In this document: piece by piece, positions 27,947-37,227 of the stretch
How positions within the stretch are numbered: position 1 is the stretch's first letter
Layout of the letters: each line of letters starts with the position of its first letter
Source of the DNA: Ignavibacteriales bacterium
GTDB lineage: Bacteria; Bacteroidota; Ignavibacteria; Tepidaquicellales; Tepidaquicellaceae
NCBI GenBank assembly: GCA_020635255.1
Contig: JACKAC010000001.1
Location: 1,341,501-1,405,500, forward strand
Length of the DNA: 64,000 nucleotides
Direction: 5' to 3'
Translations under genes and position numbers: made by a program
The notes under the pieces: model-generated
What the model was told of the DNA's origin: nothing
Databases searched by the model: none
The model's input: the letters and a program-made list of their open reading frames with translations, nothing else

Positions 27947-28810
27947 TTATTTTTTAGTGGTTTTTTTCCCAATATTCGGATAGAAATTAATACCCAAATA
28001 AACTGTCCCCCAGTTAACCTTTTTTTCCTCATTTGTATAGGATTCAAATTGTCCTCCTATTGGCGAATAAATATTAGAATAAAACTGTCCCTCTTCATCA
28101 TTCAATTCAATATTTGTTCTCCCCCACTCCATTCTGCCTGAAATAGATCTGTCATTGTTTTTCAAGAGCAGATTACCAAGATCGTATTTGATACCGGCAA
28201 CTATACCAAAATTCTTATTGAGCTTTACTTCTATACCGCCGTTAAAATTAACACCTATTCTGAAACCGCTGAAGCCTACCCTATTTGTATCATATGAATT
28301 TTCTGTACGTGTTAATTCTCCGCCCATAAAATTTAACGATAAATTAACTCCCGCGAAAGGGCTAACGATATTAGTAAAAGCTGACGGCGCAACCTCAAAG
28401 CCAAACCCGATAGCAAAATTTGAGAAGCTATAATTATAATTTACCGATGTAGGGAGCGTGTCTCCTGCTATCAAAATACCGGTAACGCCTGATTTAGAAG
28501 ATTGGAATGTATTGAATGAATTATATGAAATAAAAGCAACACCACGTGTGATGCTATACTTATCAAAATTAATTTTTGCGGCTCCAAAAAATTGGATACC
28601 GGTTTTTGCCGCATAGTTATTTGTAATAAAATTTGTATCTATGTAAATAAACCCGTTCGGTGCATAGACGACATAGTCGTTTCCTTTTAGCTGATCCATA
28701 GGCTCGGATATCCCAATACCAAATTGGAACACAGGCTTATCCAGCTGTGAAAATGCATTTGAAGTAATCAAAAAGGATAGCAAAGCCAGTAAAAGAATTT
28801 TGATCTTCAT
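27947..28810 (-). CDS. Outer-membrane beta-barrel protein
   Basis: I use the ATG at 28810, which gives a clean signal peptide (MKIKILLLALLSFLITSNAFSQ) and starts just after the rsmE stop; the ATG at 28831 lies inside rsmE. The 287-residue mature part is beta-rich, with alternating hydrophobic strands and aromatic-rich turns (FGFEVAPSAFTNIVSPFAGVNLSLNFMGG, FGIVAGIKYDLGN) and a long loop, as in OmpX/OpcA-like porins of Bacteroidota. The ligand is unknown. Confidence 0.75.
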   Translation of the reverse strand: MKIKILLLALLSFLITSNAFSQLDKPVFQFGIGISEPMDQLKGNDYVVYAPNGFIYIDTNFITNNYAAKTGIQFFGAAKINFDKYSITRGVAFISYNSFNTFQSSKSGVTGILIAGDTLPTSVNYNYSFSNFAIGFGFEVAPSAFTNIVSPFAGVNLSLNFMGGELTRTENSYDTNRVGFSGFRIGVNFNGGIEVKLNKNFGIVAGIKYDLGNLLLKNNDRSISGRMEWGRTNIELNDEEGQFYSNIYSPIGGQFESYTNEEKKVNWGTVYLGINFYPNIGKKTTKK

Positions 28811-28821
28811 TGATTTGATTT

Positions 28822-29547
28822 TTAGTTGCAATTAAGGATTTCAAAAACGGCAACGACTGCGGCGGTCTCTGCCCTGAGCTTTCTTTCCCCAAGGGATCCG
28901 GCCTGCCACCCGGAATTTTTGAGGCGATCTACTTCAACTTCACTAAACCCGCCCTCAGGTCCTATCAGCAGAAATACATCCCTGGAAGAATCGTCATATA
29001 CAAATTTAGCGTCTTTTTCGGAAAATTCATACATAACTATTCTGTTTTTGTTGCTCATTGTGCTATCCAATAAATCATCGAACTTAATGATATTATTGAT
29101 TTTAGGTAAAAAACATCTTTGAGACTGCCCCATAGCCGAGATACTAATTCTATGCAGTCTATTCAATTTTGTTTCGTTAAATATTGATTTATTTATCGTT
29201 CGCTCTGTAATAACAGGTGTGACCGAATAAACGCCCAATTCGACGGCTTTTTCAACTGCAAATTCATACCGGTCAAGATTTTTTAAGGGTGCTATATATA
29301 AATGAATCCTCTTATCCGGTTCGTACAGATCGGTCTCAATTTGTTTAATATTGCATCGAATTTGCTCTTTTGAAATATCTGTAATTTCACACCTGTAAAT
29401 ATTCAGCTCACCATCCGTCACATCAATACTATCACCCGGCTTTTTACGAAGAACTTTTGCAAGATGGCGGTATTCAAAATCCCCGTCAATAAAAAGAGAT
29501 TTTCCTGAAATATCTATATTCTTTTTTGGAGTATAATAATATTCCAT
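28822..29547 (-). CDS. rsmE: 16S rRNA (uracil1498-N3)-methyltransferase
   Basis: The 241-residue protein has an N-terminal PUA-like domain, then a SPOUT methyltransferase domain with the knot motifs LLIGPEGGFSEVEVDRLKNSGW and SLGERKLRAETAAVVAVFEIL, which are RsmE hallmarks. It methylates U1498 of 16S rRNA. It starts 2 bases after the Omp85 gene stop on the same strand. Confidence 0.95.
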   Translation of the reverse strand: MEYYYTPKKNIDISGKSLFIDGDFEYRHLAKVLRKKPGDSIDVTDGELNIYRCEITDISKEQIRCNIKQIETDLYEPDKRIHLYIAPLKNLDRYEFAVEKAVELGVYSVTPVITERTINKSIFNETKLNRLHRISISAMGQSQRCFLPKINNIIKFDDLLDSTMSNKNRIVMYEFSEKDAKFVYDDSSRDVFLLIGPEGGFSEVEVDRLKNSGWQAGSLGERKLRAETAAVVAVFEILNCN

Positions 29548-29549
29548 AA

Positions 29550-30950
29550 TTAAAATGAAGCTGATATATCCAATATCAGATCCAGGGTGAGTTTATTCTG
29601 ATCTTGCTTGCTGAATCCTAGGTCCATTCTTCCTACAAAATCGAACGGTAATATTGCATTTAATCCCACGCCGTACCCGCTTCTAAACTGGGTTTTATAA
29701 AAATCATCATTTTTATCCCAAACTCCTCCAACATCATAAAATGTAGTAAAATACAATCCATATTTATAACTCAAACCACTAAGGAACGAAATATTCTTAA
29801 TTATTGGGAGGTTTTTACCGTCAATATAATTTGGTTTGATTATTGGAAATCGAAATTCCGCGTATAAACCAAGGAGATTATCACCTTCGAAGACTTTTCC
29901 GCTCCATCCCCTGATCTCGTTACCGTAGCCGAACTTCTCTTTTAAATAAGGAGGTATATTGCCCCCCCATGAGACCGCTCCAAGTATTCTTGAAGCAAAA
30001 ACTATCGTATATCCATCAAAAGGTATTATAGGGATATATTTTCTTGCATCGAGCGAAGCCCGGTTAAAATTAATATATCTATTTGAAAAACCGAATTGTG
30101 TTAAACTAAGGTTGCCGTATGCTCCATTTGTAGGATACGAATATAAGTCACGCGAATCCAGGTGGGAACTAAGTGTGGCTGTCGGATAATCATCTATCCC
30201 TGTTGGCGATAGAGATCTGCCCGGCTGATAATCCTGAACACTAGTACGGTTATACCCCCCTCCGATAGATACAGATAAATTTCGCGTAAGGAAGCGCCCA
30301 AAGGACAGATTAAAATTAATGTTCTCAGTTGAATATTTGGGCAAAGTATCTATATCCACAACAGTACCCGGGGGGAGATTATATATATCCTGTACGTATT
30401 TTTGCGCATATCCTACACCCGCAGAAAGGAAGTATTTATCCGAACCAAGCCATGGATTTGAGTATGAGGCATTTATAAACGGCTCATAGCCTATTCCAAA
30501 GCTTAAGCCCAGAGTTTCATTCATTCCCCTGAAATTTCGCCATTTTATCTTTAACCCGCCCCATACCTTCTTAAGACTTCCCTCTTTTATCCCTCCCTGA
30601 GGGATCGGCAGAATGTAAAACGACTCCTGTACCGTAATTATGAGATTTAAGCTGTCAGAGGCGACCGGGACCGGCGTAACATCGACTTTGGTAAATAATC
30701 CAAGATTATATATTCTCTGAATGTCGTCTTTTAGGGTATTAACGTTCAGAAGACTTCCCTCCCTGGTCTTCATTTCACGAAGAATTACTACGTCTTTGGT
30801 AGTCTTATTTCCGGCGAAAACTATCTTATCGACATATACCTTGGTATTAGAATTTACTTCGATACTATCCTGTAACTGATTGGAATATAAAGATGATAAA
30901 GGTAAAAAAATAAAGCTAAATAGAGCTAATATTTTAAGATTCTTAACCAC
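29550..30950 (-). CDS. Omp85/BamA-TamA-like outer-membrane protein with one POTRA domain
   Basis: The 466-residue exported protein has a signal peptide (residues 8-24), one POTRA-like domain (KVYVDKIVFAGNKTTKDVVILREMKTREG..., about 35-112) and a 16-stranded barrel of the Omp85 surface-antigen type. The barrel has the conserved RGW..V-like stretch (GNEIRGWSGKVFEGDN) and a final strand ending DISASF, an aromatic C-terminus suited to BAM recognition. It is shorter than BamA (five POTRAs), so it is probably an accessory Omp85. It sits between DUF2723 and rsmE genes. Confidence 0.85.
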   Translation of the reverse strand: MVKNLKILALFSFIFLPLSSLYSNQLQDSIEVNSNTKVYVDKIVFAGNKTTKDVVILREMKTREGSLLNVNTLKDDIQRIYNLGLFTKVDVTPVPVASDSLNLIITVQESFYILPIPQGGIKEGSLKKVWGGLKIKWRNFRGMNETLGLSFGIGYEPFINASYSNPWLGSDKYFLSAGVGYAQKYVQDIYNLPPGTVVDIDTLPKYSTENINFNLSFGRFLTRNLSVSIGGGYNRTSVQDYQPGRSLSPTGIDDYPTATLSSHLDSRDLYSYPTNGAYGNLSLTQFGFSNRYINFNRASLDARKYIPIIPFDGYTIVFASRILGAVSWGGNIPPYLKEKFGYGNEIRGWSGKVFEGDNLLGLYAEFRFPIIKPNYIDGKNLPIIKNISFLSGLSYKYGLYFTTFYDVGGVWDKNDDFYKTQFRSGYGVGLNAILPFDFVGRMDLGFSKQDQNKLTLDLILDISASF

Positions 30951-30951
30951 A

Positions 30952-32937
30952 TCAATTATTCAACTGTTGCTTAAGCTGAGTTAGTTTGTTCATCAATTGC
31001 CTGGCTTCAGGTCTATTCGGAAAATCCCGTATTGCCTTATTCAGCAGCTTTTCGGCTTCTGTAAAATTATTGTTCATTAAATAATAATTTGCCGAGCTTA
31101 CCAGCGAAGTATAATATTGATTCATTATGAAAGTATAATGGTATGAATCTCTGTCGGTAACTGTATATTGAAGATCAGGCTGAACCAGGTCAGGAATTGT
31201 TTGTTTCTTACTGATCCTTAATAAAACTCCCTGAGGAATACGGTAATAATCCGGTCCAATTCTCTCAGACTTTTCCTGCTCTAATTCATAACTTATGAAT
31301 ATTGGACGTTTATCTATGTTTGACTCGACTATGCAATTAAGTAAATTAGCGAATTGAGTCCTTATTAGCGCCAGATCCTGCTGATCCTGCATAGTTTGAG
31401 GGTTAGTATAACGGGTAGCATTTGCTTCAAATTTTAGTAACTCAACCGTATATGCCTCGAATTGCGGTTTGCATGGCTCATAAACATCGGGATAATGCTT
31501 TTTTATGTAACCCATGTACCAGGACTTCCGCATTAACTCTTTATCAATTATAATTAGATCAGGACGAATATTTTTCACATACTGATAATATATCGATGGT
31601 GATATGAAAAAATCCCATTGCGAGGACATGATAATGGAATTTTCCGGTGCGGAGTTAAATACATTCATCGTATAATCCTGAACAAAATAGTTTTCGTTCT
31701 GATTTGCATCCGCAAAATTAATATATAATGTTATACCCACAAGGATCAATGTAGCAGCTGAATACTGTATAAAATTCCCTTTAAACTTCCCAACAATAAA
31801 ATAAAACCCGTATGCAATCCACATAGATAAAATTATAAAAGCCAGCAGGAAATAAGAATCTATATCATAGATATCGTAGTTAATAGCATAGATCACTGTA
31901 AATGAAAACAATAGAACGGTATACATAAAAAGTTTTTTATTCCAATTGTATAATGCGATCAATCCAGGAATAGCAACGATCAAAGATACAAAAAAGAATT
32001 CTTTTGGGAGTATCTCGAGAAAATGATTAAACTGGTGACCTGCATTATCAAAAGAAGAAAACATCCATACGCTGAACTGCTTACCCCGCACATGGTTGAA
32101 TAGGTTTTCTAAGTTGTTTGTATTTCCCCAGCTTATTACCGGGTTATCAGCTCTAATCAAAAGATAGGAATAAACACTCAAACCGAGCGCAAATGGTATT
32201 GCCATTATGGCTATCCGTTTGAACGAGCCGGAATTAAATCCGTTCAATGCAAAATAAAGATATAGTGTACCTACACCTAAAAATATCGTTGTGAGGTGAT
32301 TGCTAAAGCTCAGTCCTAACACAAATGCAAACGCAAGCCAGTATTTCTCCCGTTGTAAAAAAGTACCTTCTTTTTCTTTGAGTGAATTGCATGCTTTAAG
32401 GAAAAGAAATATCACCGACACAAGAAACAAAGTATGAAGCGAATACACCTCGATGGATGTCGCTGTTTGCCAGAAAGTGAGAGAGAAAGCCAGTAGCCAT
32501 GATGCAGACAGACATATAAAATAAATCGACATATCGTCAAGTTTGATCTTTGTCTGTTTACTTGATTTTGACTGAGCCTTGTTCTTACTTTTTACCTGCT
32601 TTTGCGCCGGTGTATTTCCTGGTAAACTAAAATCTTTAAATAAGAACACCAGTAAGTTATAAAACACTAAAATTGTGAACGCTGAAAGAATTGCGCACAT
32701 GAGATTAAGCCGGTATATCGGCTCCCCTATTGGTATATGTGAAAAGAGGTTTCCGATAATCGTAAAAAGAGGATACCCTGTCGGGTGTGCAACGGCAAGC
32801 TTAATGCAAGCTGTAGCCAGTTCACCTGTATCGATGAAAGAAACCGTCGGTGCAAGTGTATATATATACATGACCAGCGGGACAAAAAAAGCCGCTGCCA
32901 TGAATAAATATTTTTTTGAGTCCACTTTCCCTTCCAT
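30952..32937 (-). CDS. DUF2723 membrane protein with C-terminal TPR
   Basis: This 661-residue integral membrane protein has about 12 transmembrane helices. The first loop (LAPTVSFIDTGELATACIKLAVAHPTGYPLF) is the DUF2723 signature and resembles the acidic loop of GT-C glycosyltransferases, such as protein O-mannosyltransferases. The last 60 residues form a TPR-like helix pair (NFTEAEKLLNKAIRDFPNRPEARQLMNKL). A role in glycosylating exported proteins is inferred from the fold, not shown. Its start codon overlaps the stop of the CoA-binding gene. Confidence 0.85.
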   Translation of the reverse strand: MEGKVDSKKYLFMAAAFFVPLVMYIYTLAPTVSFIDTGELATACIKLAVAHPTGYPLFTIIGNLFSHIPIGEPIYRLNLMCAILSAFTILVFYNLLVFLFKDFSLPGNTPAQKQVKSKNKAQSKSSKQTKIKLDDMSIYFICLSASWLLAFSLTFWQTATSIEVYSLHTLFLVSVIFLFLKACNSLKEKEGTFLQREKYWLAFAFVLGLSFSNHLTTIFLGVGTLYLYFALNGFNSGSFKRIAIMAIPFALGLSVYSYLLIRADNPVISWGNTNNLENLFNHVRGKQFSVWMFSSFDNAGHQFNHFLEILPKEFFFVSLIVAIPGLIALYNWNKKLFMYTVLLFSFTVIYAINYDIYDIDSYFLLAFIILSMWIAYGFYFIVGKFKGNFIQYSAATLILVGITLYINFADANQNENYFVQDYTMNVFNSAPENSIIMSSQWDFFISPSIYYQYVKNIRPDLIIIDKELMRKSWYMGYIKKHYPDVYEPCKPQFEAYTVELLKFEANATRYTNPQTMQDQQDLALIRTQFANLLNCIVESNIDKRPIFISYELEQEKSERIGPDYYRIPQGVLLRISKKQTIPDLVQPDLQYTVTDRDSYHYTFIMNQYYTSLVSSANYYLMNNNFTEAEKLLNKAIRDFPNRPEARQLMNKLTQLKQQLNN

Positions 32938-33338
32938 CAGCTCATTTTATCATGTTCAACATAAATACATTTATTCTCGATGTAATCGATGCCATTCTCT
33001 TCAGCGAGTTTCTTAGCGTCCTCATTAAAAACTCCTATCTGCGTCCATATTACCTTTGGTTTATACGGCAGTTCAAGCACTTCTTTGACAAGGTCATGTA
33101 CAGCGTCCGATCTTCTGAATACATCGATGATTTCGACTTCATCCGGAATATCTTTTATGCTGGTATAACAATCTATCTCACCTATACATTCTCCTTGTAA
33201 GCGAGGATTTACACCATAAACTGTATATCCGTGTTCCGCCATGTATTGAGCAATTTTTTTGCTTGGTCGAATACCTTTATCCGAGTATCCTATTACGGCG
33301 ATCTTTTTATGCTTTTTAAGAGCTTCTTCCGGAGTCAT
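32937..33338 (-). CDS. CoA-binding domain protein (YccU-like)
   Basis: The 133-residue single Rossmann CoA-binding domain contains KKIAVIGYSDKGIRPSKKIAQYMAEHGYTVYGVNPR (residues 10-45). The later VWTQIGVFNEDAKKLAEENG matches the YccU/CoA_binding_2 family. The biochemical function is not established. It heads a minus-strand operon down to the dihaem cytochrome; the stop codon and the DUF2723 start share bases. A terminator lies just upstream, ending the preceding CADD-like gene. Confidence 0.88.
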   Translation of the reverse strand: MTPEEALKKHKKIAVIGYSDKGIRPSKKIAQYMAEHGYTVYGVNPRLQGECIGEIDCYTSIKDIPDEVEIIDVFRRSDAVHDLVKEVLELPYKPKVIWTQIGVFNEDAKKLAEENGIDYIENKCIYVEHDKMS

Positions 33339-33350
33339 GTTATATAATAT

Positions 33351-33385
33351 AAAAAAGGGGTTCGCTCCGTTACCGGATAAACCCC
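33351..33385 (-). terminator. Terminator after the CADD-like gene
   Basis: On the minus strand GGGGTT (33385-33380) pairs with AACCCC (33362-33357) around a GC-rich loop, followed by T6. It lies 25 bases past the stop of the CADD-like gene and separates it from the CoA-binding operon. Confidence 0.8.
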
Positions 33386-33409
33386 ATTATAAAAACTTAA
33401 ACAGTTTTA

Positions 33410-34099
33410 TTAATTGTTACAGTAGTTATCATAAATTCCATCGAGGAACGACCATTGTAATGAAGCTGCTTCGTCTGCTGTTGTTACAACTCTGTCCTCT
33501 TCTTCTTTTGTTCCGCATCTCTCGAGTATTGCATTCAACTCATCCTGTGAGTGATAAATGTCAGCTTCCTCGTGTACTTTAAAATATTCGATCGACTCGT
33601 AATTATCTATTCCGTAGAACTTTTGCAAACCATCGATCTTTGTTTTGGATATTTCAGGAACTTGAGACTCATAAGCATACAGTGCGGCGAGTCCAAGTTC
33701 TATCTCAGGCGAACGTGTAAGCTCATACATTCCATCGACGAGATATTCAGTTTCTCTAAGAGGTGTAGAGTTTTTGATCTCTTCCTCGGTAAGACCCAGG
33801 CTCTTTGCAAAATTCATCCAGAGTTCAGGATGATTATTTACACCTGTTTTATATCCTTCTTCATCGGCAAGGTTCTGCATAAGCATATCCCTTGTCTTTC
33901 TGTCATCACAATTTGAATGAACACTGCTTACAAAACGCGGAAAATGTTTAACAAAGTGATAATATTGTTTTGCATATTCCTTTAGTTCGTCCTGTGTAAG
34001 CTTGCCTTCGTTCCATTTCACATAAAAGGGATGCTTTAAGAGGCTTTTATCCTCAATTACATTTTTAATGTCGTCAATGAAATTTTGTCTATCTGTCAT
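33410..34099 (-). CDS. CADD-like haem-oxygenase-fold protein (possible self-sacrificing pABA synthase)
   Basis: The 229-residue TenA/PqqC-like helical protein carries metal-ligand candidates: Glu81 in NLADEEGY, His90 (NNHPELW), Glu144 (YAYES), His176, Asp180 and His183 (VHEEADIYH). In Chlamydia CADD, an iron enzyme of this family that makes p-aminobenzoate from one of its own tyrosines, the important residues are Tyr27, Tyr141 and Lys152. This protein has Tyr26 (HPFYVKW), Tyr143 next to Glu144, and Lys154 ten residues after that Glu. The family assignment is firm; pABA synthesis is an inference by homology. Confidence 0.8.
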   Translation of the reverse strand: MTDRQNFIDDIKNVIEDKSLLKHPFYVKWNEGKLTQDELKEYAKQYYHFVKHFPRFVSSVHSNCDDRKTRDMLMQNLADEEGYKTGVNNHPELWMNFAKSLGLTEEEIKNSTPLRETEYLVDGMYELTRSPEIELGLAALYAYESQVPEISKTKIDGLQKFYGIDNYESIEYFKVHEEADIYHSQDELNAILERCGTKEEEDRVVTTADEAASLQWSFLDGIYDNYCNN

Positions 34100-34180
34100 A
34101 TTTTAATAAATTATTTAGTTACCTGAAATTAACTAATAAAAATACGAATTAATGAAGTAAATTTAAATATTAAAAGAAGC

Positions 34181-37090
34181 CTAATTTACAGGCTCTTCCT
34201 TTACATCCTCTTCAGCATATTCATTAATATCTATACAACTGCAGACGAGATTCCTGTCACCGTAAGCACTATCTATTCTTCTTACTGATGGCCAGAATTT
34301 ACTGAATTTCGTATGCTCTGTTGGAAATACTGCCTTTTCTCGTGAATAGGGGTGATCCCAATTATCGACAGCAATACTTTTTGATGTATGCGGGGCATTT
34401 TTGAGCACATTATTGTCCTGAGGATAAGTCCCCTGCTCTATCTCCCTTATCTCTTCCCTTATCGCTATCAAAGCGTCGCAGTACCTGTCGATCTCGGCTT
34501 TCGATTCGCTCTCGGTCGGCTCGACCATCACCGTACCCGGTACAGGGAACGAAACGGTTGGCGCATGGAATCCGTAGTCCATAAGGCGTTTTGCAATGTC
34601 CTCGACTTCTACTTTCGCCGTATGCTTAAATTCTCGGGCATCAAAAATCAACTCGTGAGCAACCCTGTCATTTTTACCTGTGTAAAGAGCTTTAAAATAA
34701 TTTTCCAGCCGTGATTTCATATAATTTGCATTCAGTATCGCAACTTTAGTGGCATCTGTTAATCCTTCAGCTCCCATTAGCATTATATAAGCATATGAAA
34801 TTATCAAAATGCTGGCGCTCCCCCACGGAGCTGCTGACACCGGTCCAATAGATTGTTCCGTACCTATTTCAGCTAACGGATGACCCGGAAGGAATGGTAC
34901 GAGATGAGATGCAACTCCAATTGGTCCTACACCCGGTCCGCCTCCGCCGTGCGGAATACAGAACGTTTTATGGAGGTTCAGATGACATACATCAGCGCCG
35001 ATCAAAGCAGGGCTGGTTAGGCCGACCTGTGCATTCATATTCGCACCGTCCATGTAGACCTGACCACCGTTGTCATGGATTATTTTACATACCTCCTTTA
35101 TGCTCTCCTCAAATACACCATGCGTTGACGGATATGTTACCATAAGCGCGGCGAGGGTATCTTTATACTGTTCGGCTTTTTGACGCAGATCATCTACGTC
35201 AATATTGCCATTCTCATCGCATTTAACGACCACAACTTTCATTCCAGCCATGATCGCGCTTGCCGGATTAGTACCGTGAGCGGATGAAGGAATGAGACAA
35301 ATATTTCTCTGTGACTGTCCTATGCTGTCCTGGTAAGCTCTTATTACCAGCATACCGGCATATTCACCCTGCGCACCGGAATTTGGCTGTAACGATACCG
35401 CCGCGAATCCGGTGATCTCGCAAAGATCCTTTTCCAGTTTATTTATAATTTCTAGATAACCTATTCTCTGATCGGCGGGAATGAACGGATGCATTTCCGA
35501 AAACTCCTGCCAGGTAATACCGGCCATTTCCGTACCTGCATTTAGCTTCATAGTACATGAGCCAAGCGGTATCATTGAATGACAAAGTGAGAGATCCTTA
35601 TTCTCCAGCATTTTAAGATACCTTAGCATTTCCGTTTCCGAGTGATATACATTGAATATCGGGTGCTCGAGAAATTTGCTCTCCCTTACAAGACCGTTGG
35701 GAATCGCAAGCGAGCTGTCAGCCATATCATCCATCTTTACACCTTCATTACCTGAAGCCTCAGCAAATATAGAAATGATGTCCTTTACCTCGGAAATATC
35801 CGTTACTTCATTTACTGAAATACCAATCGTATTACCGGAATAAACAAAATTATACCCTTTATCTAAGGCTAACTCGAGTATTTTATAGCGCCTGTCGGCA
35901 TGTTCTCCGGAAAGATCAATACTTAGAGTATCAAAATAAAATTCATTACGCTGTTTGTAACCGAGTTTCTGAAGGTTTCTATCAATCAGCATTGCAAACT
36001 TATGTATGCGCAACCCAATCTCTTTAAGTCCCGCTGCACCATGATAAACTGCATACATTCCCGCTATAACAGCAAGGAGCACCTGCGCGGTGCAGATGTT
36101 ACTAGTAGCTTTTTCTCTTTTGATGTGCTGTTCCCTGGTTTGCAGAGCCATCCTGTAGCCGGGATTTCCGTCAGCATCGAGGGATGCACCGATTATCCTG
36201 CCCGGGATCATGCGTTTGTAATCGTCCTTTGTAGCAAAGTATGCTGCATGCGGACCGCCGAATCCCATAGGGACTCCGAATCTCTGCGTAGTACCGACAA
36301 CAACGTCGGCTCCAAACTCTCCCGGGGGCTTGAGCAATGTCAGACTCAATAGATCTGCAGCAACACAAGTATAAATTCCCTTTTCTTTCGCTTCTGCAAA
36401 AAGTGAAGTGTAATCCTTCACACTTCCATCCGCAGCAGGATATTGAACTAGTATTCCGAAAACATCATCCGTCAATTCCATCTTATCATCTTCAACAACT
36501 CTTACTTCTATCCCAAGATATTTTGCACGTGTTTCAACTACCGCAATCGTTTGCGGAAAACATCCGCCGCTTATAAGAAAAGTGTTTCCCTCTTTCCTGT
36601 CCCTTTTTTTCAATTCATTAAACATCAGCATAGCTTCAGCCGCCGCTGTTCCTTCATCGAGGAGAGACGCATTAGCAATATCCATCCCGGTTAGCTCCAT
36701 CACCATCGTCTGGTAATTGATGAGCGCTTCAAGTCTTCCCTGTGATATCTCAGCCTGGTAAGGAGTGTATGCAGTGTACCAGCCCGGGTTCTCCAGTATG
36801 TTCCGTTTTATTACTTCAGGTGTGATCGTGGGATAGTAGCCCAATCCAATGTATGAACGTAACACTTTATTTTTTGATGCCAGCTTCTTCAGATTCTCAA
36901 TAAAACGGTATTCACTGACTGGTGTATCGAGATTCATTTTTTTTGTCATCCGTATATCAGCAGGAACAGTTTGGTCTATCAGTTTATCGAGTGATTCAAC
37001 ACCGATAGCTTTAAGCATTTCTTCTACATCGTTCGCATCGGGTCCGATATGACGCGAATCGAACTTCTCTTTTCTAAGGTTGGATTGCAT
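34181..37090 (-). CDS. gcvP: Glycine dehydrogenase (decarboxylating), P-protein
   Basis: This is a single-chain P-protein of 969 residues, starting at the ATG at 37090 (MQSNLRKEKFDSRHIGPD), where family members usually begin; an in-frame ATG at 37213 would add 41 residues with no family match. The N-terminal half includes TCVAADLLSLTLLKPPGEFGADVVVGTTQRFGVPMGFGGPH. The C-terminal catalytic half has the PLP lysine in HLNLHKTFCIPHGGGGPG. It decarboxylates glycine and passes the aminomethyl group to GcvH. The gcvT and gcvH genes are not in the window. It is divergent from hisS. Confidence 0.95.
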   Translation of the reverse strand: MQSNLRKEKFDSRHIGPDANDVEEMLKAIGVESLDKLIDQTVPADIRMTKKMNLDTPVSEYRFIENLKKLASKNKVLRSYIGLGYYPTITPEVIKRNILENPGWYTAYTPYQAEISQGRLEALINYQTMVMELTGMDIANASLLDEGTAAAEAMLMFNELKKRDRKEGNTFLISGGCFPQTIAVVETRAKYLGIEVRVVEDDKMELTDDVFGILVQYPAADGSVKDYTSLFAEAKEKGIYTCVAADLLSLTLLKPPGEFGADVVVGTTQRFGVPMGFGGPHAAYFATKDDYKRMIPGRIIGASLDADGNPGYRMALQTREQHIKREKATSNICTAQVLLAVIAGMYAVYHGAAGLKEIGLRIHKFAMLIDRNLQKLGYKQRNEFYFDTLSIDLSGEHADRRYKILELALDKGYNFVYSGNTIGISVNEVTDISEVKDIISIFAEASGNEGVKMDDMADSSLAIPNGLVRESKFLEHPIFNVYHSETEMLRYLKMLENKDLSLCHSMIPLGSCTMKLNAGTEMAGITWQEFSEMHPFIPADQRIGYLEIINKLEKDLCEITGFAAVSLQPNSGAQGEYAGMLVIRAYQDSIGQSQRNICLIPSSAHGTNPASAIMAGMKVVVVKCDENGNIDVDDLRQKAEQYKDTLAALMVTYPSTHGVFEESIKEVCKIIHDNGGQVYMDGANMNAQVGLTSPALIGADVCHLNLHKTFCIPHGGGGPGVGPIGVASHLVPFLPGHPLAEIGTEQSIGPVSAAPWGSASILIISYAYIMLMGAEGLTDATKVAILNANYMKSRLENYFKALYTGKNDRVAHELIFDAREFKHTAKVEVEDIAKRLMDYGFHAPTVSFPVPGTVMVEPTESESKAEIDRYCDALIAIREEIREIEQGTYPQDNNVLKNAPHTSKSIAVDNWDHPYSREKAVFPTEHTKFSKFWPSVRRIDSAYGDRNLVCSCIDINEYAEEDVKEEPVN

Positions 37091-37227
37091 GTATTGGGAA
37101 TATGTATTTAATTTATCCTCTAATATAAAACTATTCTTATCGAAACTAAATTCCAAAATCCATGACTTCCCCGAAATTCCGGACTTTTCTCCTTTAATAT
37201 GATTCTTATTCAAATTATTTTAACCGG

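Noticed and set aside
37091..37227. Possible glycine riboswitch upstream of gcvP
   Set aside because: The 137-bp spacer shows no tandem aptamer-like conserved stems and has to serve hisS as well.
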